NCBI GenBank assembly: GCA_910585765.1 | Contig: CAJUES010000066.1 | Span: 1 to 17,539, forward strand | Source of the DNA: an uncultured Lachnospiraceae bacterium | GTDB taxonomy: Bacteria; Bacillota; Clostridia; Lachnospirales; Lachnospiraceae | Direction of reading: 5' to 3' | Length of the DNA stretch: 17,539 nt | Part shown: in pieces, positions 7,247 through 13,084 of the stretch | How positions within the stretch are numbered: position 1 is the stretch's first letter | Layout of the letters: each line of letters starts with the position of its first letter | The notes under the pieces: generated by a model | Seen by the model: only the letters and a program-made list of their open reading frames with translations | Databases searched by the model: none | What the model was told of the DNA's origin: nothing | Position numbers and translations under genes: made by a program

Positions 7247-8620
7247 GTGAACAAGAAATATGAAATTGACATGTGCAGCGGTTCCGTGTTTGGCAAAATG
7301 CTCCTCTTTGCGTTGCCGCTGATGTGCTCGAGCATCCTGCAGCTGCTGTTCAACGCTGCGGATATCGTCGTGGTGGGACGGTTTGCGGGGGACAATGCGC
7401 TGGCGGCAGTGGGATCGAACACCGCGCTGATCAATCTGCTCACAAACATTTTCGTGGGGCTCTCCGTGGGCAGCAATGTGCTGACGGCGCAGTATTACGG
7501 CGCCAAAAAGTATGACGATCTGAAAGAAACCGTACATACCTCGATGCTTTTAAGCCTTTTCTGCGGACTGTTGCTCACCGTGATCGGGCTGGTCGGCGCG
7601 CCGAGGCTTCTGGAGCTGATGAAAGCGCCGCCGGAAGTGCTGGATCTGGCAGTTTTATATCTGAGGATCTACTTTCTCGGGATGGCGTCCATGATGGTCT
7701 ACAACTTTGGGAGTGCGATCCTGAGGGCGGTCGGGGACACGAAGAGGCCGCTGTATTACCTGCTGGGGGCTGGCATCGTGAATGTCTTGCTGAACCTGTT
7801 CTTTGTCATAGTCTGCCATCTGGGGGTGGCGGGTGTTGCCATGGCGACAGTCCTCTCGCAGACGATCTCGGCATTTCTTGTCGTGCGCTGTCTCATAAAG
7901 GAGCAGGGCGGCATCCATCTTGAATTGAAGGAGCTTGCCATCTCGCGGGAAAAGCTGGGGAAGATCATGCAGATCGGTCTCCCGGCGGGCTTTCAGGGAA
8001 CGGTGTTCTCCCTGTCCAATGTCGTGATCCAATCGGCGGTGAACTCGTTTGGAAATATAGCGGTGGCGGGCAACTCAGCGGCGGCAAACATCGAGGGTTT
8101 TGTCTACATGGCGATGAACGCGTTCCATCAGGCGACGATATCCTTCACGAGCCAGAACTACGGCGCGCGGGAGTACAGGCGCATATACAGAATCCTGTTT
8201 GCAGGGGAGCTGTGCGTGATCGCAACGGGGCTGCTGCTTGGAAATCTGGCTGTGTTTTTCGGGAACGCCCTGCTCGGGATCTACTCGCCGAGCGCGGATG
8301 TCATCGCGGCGGGAATGGTGCGCCTGAAAGTGATCTGTACACTGTATGCGCTGTGCGGCGTCATGGACGTGCTGGTCGGCGCGCTGCGCGGGATCGGATA
8401 TTCTATCATTCCGATGGTCGTCTCGCTGGTCGGCGCCTGCGGCCTGCGGCTTCTGTGGATCGCCACGGTGTTCCGGATCCCGGAGTACCACAGCCTGTTC
8501 ACCGTCTATCTCTCCTATCCGATCACGTGGACGATCACGCTGACCGTCCACGCGGTCACGTTCGCGCTCGCTGCGCGCAAGGTGCTGAGAACGGATGGTG
8601 CTGCGCTGTCGAAAGCTTGA
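7247..8620 (+). CDS. MATE family efflux transporter (second of tandem pair)
   Basis: 457 aa with the same two-half, 12-helix layout. It shows conserved features parallel to the upstream copy (ADIVVVGRFAGDNALAAVGS near the N-terminus, TAQYYGAKK in the loop, and SFTSQNYGARE at the start of the second half). The start is GTG 7247, directly after the TAG of the first MATE gene with zero intergenic bases, and AAGGGAGG (7231-7238) lies 8 nt upstream within the first gene. The two copies are clearly diverged, so this is an old duplication or a pair of different exporters rather than a recent copy. A terminator follows at 8660. Confidence 0.9.
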   Translation: MNKKYEIDMCSGSVFGKMLLFALPLMCSSILQLLFNAADIVVVGRFAGDNALAAVGSNTALINLLTNIFVGLSVGSNVLTAQYYGAKKYDDLKETVHTSMLLSLFCGLLLTVIGLVGAPRLLELMKAPPEVLDLAVLYLRIYFLGMASMMVYNFGSAILRAVGDTKRPLYYLLGAGIVNVLLNLFFVIVCHLGVAGVAMATVLSQTISAFLVVRCLIKEQGGIHLELKELAISREKLGKIMQIGLPAGFQGTVFSLSNVVIQSAVNSFGNIAVAGNSAAANIEGFVYMAMNAFHQATISFTSQNYGAREYRRIYRILFAGELCVIATGLLLGNLAVFFGNALLGIYSPSADVIAAGMVRLKVICTLYALCGVMDVLVGALRGIGYSIIPMVVSLVGACGLRLLWIATVFRIPEYHSLFTVYLSYPITWTITLTVHAVTFALAARKVLRTDGAALSKA

Positions 8621-8659
8621 GTGAGAACGGAATCGATCTGCTGATAAATACCTGATAGC

Positions 8660-8686
8660 GGCGGGGGACTTGTCCCCCGCCCTTTT
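8660..8686 (+). terminator. Rho-independent terminator after the MATE pair
   Basis: GGCGGGGGAC (8660-8669) is the exact reverse complement of GTCCCCCGCC (8672-8681), giving a GC-rich stem around a small CTTG loop. It is followed by a C and a TTTT run (8683-8686). It lies 40 nt after the second MATE stop and closes that transcript. Confidence 0.85.
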
Positions 8687-8687
8687 A

Positions 8688-8789
8688 GTGCGCAGCCCCG
8701 TGCAGAGGAACTAAGCCGCAAGGCGGCGCACGGCGCGCGCGCGAGTAGGGGAGAAGGTCATTCCCCTACTCGATAAAAAAAATTTTTAT
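8688..8789. other. Structured GC-rich intergenic block with stacked hairpins
   Basis: Two further hairpins follow the terminator. The first is CCGTGC (8698-8703) pairing GCACGG (8728-8733), enclosing GCCGC (8715-8719) pairing GCGGC (8723-8727), with an unpaired 11-nt 5' bulge. The second is CGAGTAGGGGA (8742-8752) pairing TCCCCTACTCG (8762-8772), an 11-bp perfect stem with a 9-nt loop, followed by an A-tract/T-tract palindrome (8773-8789). An alternating GC tract (8733-8743) joins them. The second hairpin lacks a U-run immediately after it, so it is not a standard terminator. It may be a dispersed palindromic repeat or a structured RNA. Confidence 0.6.
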
Positions 8790-8851
8790 ACAGCCGCACA
8801 TGACGGCGGTCTGCCACGTTATACACAGTGAGAGGGGGAGGTGTTTTCGGA

Positions 8852-9382
8852 ATGCCCAGGGATATATTTACGGATGTGGAGGATCAGTACGACAAGATTT
8901 ACCGCTACTGCTATTTTCGCCTGCGCGACAGGCAGACGGCGGAGGATGTCACGCAGGGAACATTTCTCCGATACCTCGAAAATTACGAGGCAGGCACGGC
9001 GGACCAGGCGCTGAGATGTCTCTACACGATCGCGAGGAATCTGTGTGTGGACGAATACCGCAGGTGTTCCAGAGAACAGTCCTGGGAGACGCTGTGTGCA
9101 TCGGATGACGGTGCGGGCGGCAGTCCGACGGAAGCCGCAGGACGAAGGGATCCGGCGCGGGATAGTCCGGACGAGCATCTCCTCACCAGCCTTGCAGTGC
9201 GGGCGGCAGTGGCGGCGCTTGCGCCGGATGAGCAGGAGCTTTTGCTGCTCCGCTATGTGAATGAGGTGCCGATCCTGACACTCGCGCAGTTGATGCAGGT
9301 CTCGAGGTTTGCAGTGTACCGCAGGCTGAATGCGGTGACTAAGAAATTCAAGGAGCAGTTAAAACAGGAGGGGATCGAATGA
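8852..9382 (+). CDS. ECF-type sigma factor of an ABC-transporter module
   Basis: 176 aa. Region 2 is visible at about residues 8-72 (YDKIYRYCYFRLRDRQTAED, then QGTFLRYLENY) and a region 4 helix-turn-helix at about 118-170 (LAPDEQELLLLRYVNEV, then SRFAVYRRLNAVTKKFKEQL). Between them is a variable linker rich in Asp, Gly and Ala. ATG 8852 is chosen because AGGGGGAGG (8833-8841) lies 10 nt upstream; GTG 8828 is in frame but lies before that site. The stop overlaps the next start as ATGA. Region 4 is atypical (VPILTLAQLMQVS in place of the usual LS-x-x-E-IA pattern), so it is a divergent ECF. It probably controls its own four-gene operon. Confidence 0.87.
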   Translation: MPRDIFTDVEDQYDKIYRYCYFRLRDRQTAEDVTQGTFLRYLENYEAGTADQALRCLYTIARNLCVDEYRRCSREQSWETLCASDDGAGGSPTEAAGRRDPARDSPDEHLLTSLAVRAAVAALAPDEQELLLLRYVNEVPILTLAQLMQVSRFAVYRRLNAVTKKFKEQLKQEGIE

Positions 9383-10080
9383 AACAGCATTTAAGACAGG
9401 AGTTAAAAAATGTGTTCGACGCGCCGCAGCCACTGCACAAAAGGGCGTTTCTGCGGACGCTGGAACAGCCAAAGATCAGTATTCCTGCGTTTATCCTCAC
9501 GCAGTTTGGCTACATCCGCAGATGGGTGTGGATCGTCTCCGCGCTGGTCTTTGTGCTGTCAGCGACAGGGGCGGCAGGGCTGTCGCAGGATACGGTCTGG
9601 GTGGCTTCCGCGCTGATGCCGCTGCTGGCGCTGACAGTCGTGTCGGAGAGCGGACGTTCACAGAACTATGAGATGGCGGAGCTGGAGATGGCGACACGCT
9701 TTTCGCTGCGGAGTGTCGTCCTGGCAAGACTGGGGATCCTGGGCATGGAGAATCTGATCGTACTCAGTCTGCTGCTGCCGGTCGAAACCGCGCGGCAGGG
9801 AGGCACTGTGGTACAGGCAGGCGTCTATGTCCTGGTGCCCTATCTGATGACGACGTTTTCCGGTCTGTGGATCGTCCGCAGGATCCATGGGCGCGAGGCG
9901 GTCTATATCTGTGCCGGCACCGCGGTCTGCATCAGCTTTCTGACGATGGCGCTGCAGGGCAGCATCGCGCGATACTGCCAGGCGGGCAGCGGCATGTGGG
10001 GGATCGCCGCTGTGCTCCTGCTGTTGACCGGAACGATGAGGCAGTGTGCGGGCATCGTCAATAAAACCGCGGCGGTATAA
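9379..10080 (+). CDS. Six-helix membrane protein coupled to ECF sigma and ABC genes
   Basis: 233 aa. An N-terminal cytoplasmic stretch of about 47 residues is followed by six predicted membrane helices (about 48-68, 73-90, 117-135, 146-166, 174-192, 206-219). The loop after TM2 contains a conserved-looking acidic segment (EMAELEMATRFSLRSVVLAR). I do not recognise a named family. The translational coupling to the sigma gene (ATGA overlap; AGGAGGGG at 9366-9373) and the following ABC genes suggest either an anti-sigma/sensor role for the N-terminal tail or a second permease subunit of the transporter. No zinc-type anti-sigma motif is present. Function is inferred from context only. Confidence 0.75.
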   Translation: MKQHLRQELKNVFDAPQPLHKRAFLRTLEQPKISIPAFILTQFGYIRRWVWIVSALVFVLSATGAAGLSQDTVWVASALMPLLALTVVSESGRSQNYEMAELEMATRFSLRSVVLARLGILGMENLIVLSLLLPVETARQGGTVVQAGVYVLVPYLMTTFSGLWIVRRIHGREAVYICAGTAVCISFLTMALQGSIARYCQAGSGMWGIAAVLLLLTGTMRQCAGIVNKTAAV

Positions 10081-10115
10081 AAAGTCAGCGTGAGGCTGAA
10101 TCAGGGAGGTTCATT

Positions 10116-10823
10116 ATGGAACTTGTGATCGATCGAGTATCAAAACAATATCAGAACCGGATCGCGGTGGACCGCGTTTCGGTGAAGCTGCACAAGGGCG
10201 TCTACGGTCTGCTCGGGGCAAACGGCGCGGGAAAGACCACGCTGATGCGCATGATCTGCGGGATCTTGAAGCCGACGGGCGGCACGATCGCCTACGATGG
10301 CATCGATGTGGGCGAGGAGGCGTACCGCGCCATTCTCGGCTATCTGCCGCAGGATTTCGGGTATTACCCGGAGTTTGGCGCGACGGATTTTCTGCTGTAC
10401 CTTGCCGCGCTGAAAGGCATGCCAAAGGCGCAGGCAAAGCGCAGGGCAAACGAACTGCTCGAGCTGGTGTCCCTGCAGGAAGTGAGCCGGAAGAAGATCA
10501 GGACTTTCTCGGGCGGCATGAAGCAGAGACTCGGCATCGCACAGGCGCTGCTAAACGATCCAAAGCTGCTGGTCCTGGACGAACCGACGGCGGGGCTTGA
10601 TCCCAAGGAGCGGGTGCGGTTCCGCAATCTGATCGAGAAGCTGGGCAGGGACAGCATCGTGCTGCTGTCGACCCACATTGTCTCGGATATCGAACATATC
10701 GCGGACGAAGTGCTGATGATGAAGGAAGGTCAGCTCATCTATCAGGGGAAATGGGACGAGGAGAAGGGGGATCTGGAGACGTTTTATCTGGAGCAGTTTG
10801 GGGAGGAGTGCGCACATGAATAA
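10116..10823 (+). CDS. ABC transporter ATP-binding protein
   Basis: 235 aa with all motifs of an active ABC ATPase: Walker A GANGAGKTT (34-42), Q-loop Gln79 in YLPQDFG, signature FSGGMKQR (131-138), Walker B LLVLDEP (151-157) followed by TAGLDP, and the H-loop His187 in LLSTHIVSD. The compact single-domain form resembles the ATPases of ABC-2 type exporters for peptides, antibiotics and similar substrates. AGGGAGG (10103-10109) lies 6 nt before ATG 10116. Its stop overlaps the permease start by 8 nt, so the two subunits are co-translated. It should power the downstream membrane subunit, possibly together with the upstream six-helix protein. Confidence 0.95.
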   Translation: MELVIDRVSKQYQNRIAVDRVSVKLHKGVYGLLGANGAGKTTLMRMICGILKPTGGTIAYDGIDVGEEAYRAILGYLPQDFGYYPEFGATDFLLYLAALKGMPKAQAKRRANELLELVSLQEVSRKKIRTFSGGMKQRLGIAQALLNDPKLLVLDEPTAGLDPKERVRFRNLIEKLGRDSIVLLSTHIVSDIEHIADEVLMMKEGQLIYQGKWDEEKGDLETFYLEQFGEECAHE

Positions 10824-12036
10824 TTTTGGTACAGTATATTGCTATGAGGTGAAGAAGATACTCAGCCGCAAGCTGACCGGGATCGTGTTTCTGATCTGCG
10901 TGTGCTGTGTCCTGCTGTTCACGCTCGCCGACCTGTCGGGAAACTATTATGTCGATGGCGAGGTCGTCGACACGCACTACCACATGTTCCAGGTCGACCA
11001 AGGCTACAGGAGGGCGCTGTCCGGCAGGGCGCTTGACCAGCAGCTGCTCGAGGAGATGGCGGCTGCCTACCAAAAGATACCCGCCATGGCAGAGCGCTAC
11101 AACCTGACCGACGAGTACCAGACCTACGCGCGGCCGTACAGTGAGATCTTTAACCTGGTCAGGCTGTGGACACAGCAGTGGGATCTCGACAGGCTGCAGG
11201 CGTGGGAGCCGGACGAGGGAGCCCTGTACGGCGCGCGGATGGAGAATCTTGAGAAGGAGTGGCAGGCGCAGCATCTGTCCGACGCGGAGAAGGCGTTCTG
11301 GCGGGAGCAGGAGGCAAAGACACAGACACCGCTTGTCTACTATTACCATGAAGGATATCGGAAGATCATCAGTCATGGCATCAACACGATCGGATTGCTG
11401 GTGCTCCTGTTTGTCTGCATCTGCATGTCGAGTGTCTTTGCCGAGGAGCATGCGCGCAGGACAGACCAGCTGATCCTCTCGAGCGCAAAGGGGAAGAGTG
11501 TCGCGTACTGGGCAAAGCTTGCGGCGGGCGTCAGCGTGTCGGGCATCTGTGCCGTGGCGCTGTCCGCCGTCACGTTTGGCGTGGTATTTTTGATCTACGG
11601 TGCGGATGGCTTTCATGCGTCACTGCGGTTGTGCTCCTATCTGTGGACGTCATCGTGTACCCTGTCGATCGGTCAGGCGTGTCTGGCAGCGTACGGCATC
11701 CTGATCGTCACGGCTGTAGTCGTCAGCGTGCTGATGCTGGTATTGTCGGAGAGGCTGCACAGCAGCATCGCGTCACTGTCGGTCGGAGTGGGGCTGGTCA
11801 TGGCGGGGGGCGTTGTCCAGATCCCCTATCAGTACAGGGCGGCCGCACAGTTGTGGGACTGGGCGCCTTGGCGGTATCTGAATGCGGAGAATATCTTTGA
11901 CATCAGGATGCTCTCCGTGTTTGGCAGCTGTTTTGCCTCATGGCAGATCGTGCCGGTTCTCTATGTACTGGCAGCGGTGGCAGCGGCGTTTGCCGGAAAG
12001 ATCATCTACAGAAATTATCAGGTGTCAGGTCGGTGA
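10816..12036 (+). CDS. ABC-2 type transporter permease
   Basis: 406 aa from ATG 10816 (GGGGAGGAG at 10800-10808, 7-nt spacing; overlaps the ATPase stop). TM1 is at about residues 20-40, then a large extracytoplasmic domain (about 41-188) rich in Tyr, Trp and Gln, then five helices (about 190-207, 236-262, 283-310, 316-336, 376-397). The segment SVFAEEHARRTDQLILSSAK after TM2 is the usual cytoplasmic coupling motif of ABC-2 permeases. The big exposed loop between TM1 and TM2 is the likely site of substrate or signal contact. The substrate is unknown; such ECF-linked exporters often handle antimicrobial peptides or cell-wall-active compounds, which is inference here. Confidence 0.88.
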   Translation: MNNFGTVYCYEVKKILSRKLTGIVFLICVCCVLLFTLADLSGNYYVDGEVVDTHYHMFQVDQGYRRALSGRALDQQLLEEMAAAYQKIPAMAERYNLTDEYQTYARPYSEIFNLVRLWTQQWDLDRLQAWEPDEGALYGARMENLEKEWQAQHLSDAEKAFWREQEAKTQTPLVYYYHEGYRKIISHGINTIGLLVLLFVCICMSSVFAEEHARRTDQLILSSAKGKSVAYWAKLAAGVSVSGICAVALSAVTFGVVFLIYGADGFHASLRLCSYLWTSSCTLSIGQACLAAYGILIVTAVVVSVLMLVLSERLHSSIASLSVGVGLVMAGGVVQIPYQYRAAAQLWDWAPWRYLNAENIFDIRMLSVFGSCFASWQIVPVLYVLAAVAAAFAGKIIYRNYQVSGR

Positions 12037-12067
12037 CGCCGCAGGTAACAGTACAGCCGATTGCAGG

Positions 12068-12096
12068 TTGCCATATTTTCCTCTTGATGATATAAT
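12068..12096 (+). promoter_or_regulatory. Sigma-A promoter for the LytTR regulator gene
   Basis: TTGCCA (12068-12073), 17-bp spacer, perfect TATAAT (12091-12096). It lies between the permease stop and the LytTR start and gives a leader of about 50 nt, so the regulator is transcribed separately from the ABC operon. No terminator for the ABC operon is visible before it. Confidence 0.8.
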
Positions 12097-12152
12097 GTCA
12101 GAAGTCTTTATTGCTGATACAAATTTTGACGAGGAAAGTAAGGCGTATAGTT

Positions 12153-12887
12153 ATGAAGGTAGTGATCTGTGACGATTGTGTCCGCGATCTGCACAACATA
12201 GAGTGTCTGTTGGAAAAGTATGTGGCATCAGTTCAGGATCCCGGCATTGAAGTCGGGAAGTTCCAGGATGCCGCAGAGCTGTATGACAGGATTTCGGAGG
12301 GGGAGCGGGCGGACATCTACATACTGGATATGATCATGTCCGAGAAGTCGGGGATTGACATCGGCAGCCTGCTCCGCAGTGTCGGCAGTGACAGCGTGAT
12401 CGTCTACATCACGTCCTCCGACGATTTTGCGCTGGCGGCATACGGGGTACATGCGGCGCGGTATCTGATCAAGCCGGTGAGCGAGGAGAGCTTCTTTGAG
12501 GCGATGGATGCGGCGTGGGCGCACACAAAGGTCAGGAAGCGGCTTCTGTTCCGGGTCAGAACGAAGGAGGGAACGGTATCCGTACCGTACTCCGGGATCG
12601 AGTATATCGAAAATTATTCCCGCACGCTGAACGTATGTCTGGCGGACGGGGGGAGCATCAGGAGTATATTCATCAGGAAATCCTTTGACGAGGAGATCCG
12701 GGAGATCGCCGCGGACAGAAGCTTCCTGCAGGTCCACAAATCCTTTCTGATCAACATGGAGCATGTCAGGAAGCTCGGGCAGGCGGACATCGTGATGGAG
12801 AGCGGCAGGCGGATACCCGTCAGCAAGACGAGGGCTTCCGATGTGAAGAAGGCATATCTCCTGTATGTATCGGAATATTACAGATAG
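12153..12887 (+). CDS. LytTR-family response regulator (AgrA/LytR type)
   Basis: 244 aa. Receiver domain at about residues 1-120: acidic pair Asp7-Asp8 (VICDD), phospho-acceptor Asp59 in YILDM, Thr87 in YITSS and Lys107 in LIKPVS are all present, so it should be phosphorylatable. A LytTR DNA-binding domain follows (about 131-240), with the hallmark IEYIENYSRTL and FLQVHKSFLINMEHV segments. ATG 12153 is chosen, with AAGG at 12140-12143; upstream in-frame starts would add residues before the receiver beta-strand. No histidine kinase gene is adjacent on either side, so it is an orphan in this window. Targets may include its neighbours, but this is inference. Confidence 0.93.
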   Translation: MKVVICDDCVRDLHNIECLLEKYVASVQDPGIEVGKFQDAAELYDRISEGERADIYILDMIMSEKSGIDIGSLLRSVGSDSVIVYITSSDDFALAAYGVHAARYLIKPVSEESFFEAMDAAWAHTKVRKRLLFRVRTKEGTVSVPYSGIEYIENYSRTLNVCLADGGSIRSIFIRKSFDEEIREIAADRSFLQVHKSFLINMEHVRKLGQADIVMESGRRIPVSKTRASDVKKAYLLYVSEYYR

Positions 12888-12941
12888 GGGAAACACTGTG
12901 CCGGAGCGTGCGAAATAAACGGTGATTTATGCGAAAAAAAG

Positions 12942-12973
12942 GGCGTTCATGTCGGGAGACGCCATGTTATAAT
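12942..12973 (+). promoter_or_regulatory. Extended -10 promoter with upstream dyad, for the diguanylate cyclase gene
   Basis: A perfect TATAAT (12968-12973) is preceded by TGT, forming an extended -10. No good -35 is seen at the right distance (TTCATG at 12946-12951 is the nearest). A dyad, GGCGT (12942-12946) with ACGCC (12959-12963), covers the -35/spacer region, where an activator or repressor would act. The expected transcript start is near 12980. Confidence 0.6.
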
Positions 12974-12979
12974 AGAAAC

Positions 12980-13077
12980 GGGGCTGTGGAAAGGCACACA
13001 GGAAATCCCCCCTAACTATCCTCGGAGGAATGTCTGTGGCGGGCATTCCTCATGAAACGGGAAAATGTACAGGGGGG
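12980..13077 (+). promoter_or_regulatory. Structured 5' leader with possible Shine-Dalgarno sequestration
   Basis: The leader has GGGG-CTGTG (12980-12988) that can pair with CACAG (12997-13001) and CCCC (from 13007). The same C-tract, CCCCCCT (13007-13013), is the exact reverse complement of the Shine-Dalgarno sequence AGGGGGG (13071-13077) of the following gene. A separate 8-bp hairpin, GAGGAATG (13025-13032) with CATTCCTC (13044-13051), lies between. The two uses of the C-tract are mutually exclusive, as in an on/off translational switch. It does not match the c-di-GMP-I riboswitch core that I know. Complementarity is seen directly; regulation is inference. Confidence 0.4.
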
Positions 13078-13084
13078 CGTATTT

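Noticed and set aside
8820..8825. TATACA as the -10 of the second ECF operon
   Set aside because: No -35 at a suitable distance, and ECF-type -35/-10 elements could not be recognised with confidence.
10735..11616. A 293-codon - strand frame opposite the ABC permease
   Set aside because: Composition typical of an antisense shadow, no start signal, and the + strand gene is secure.
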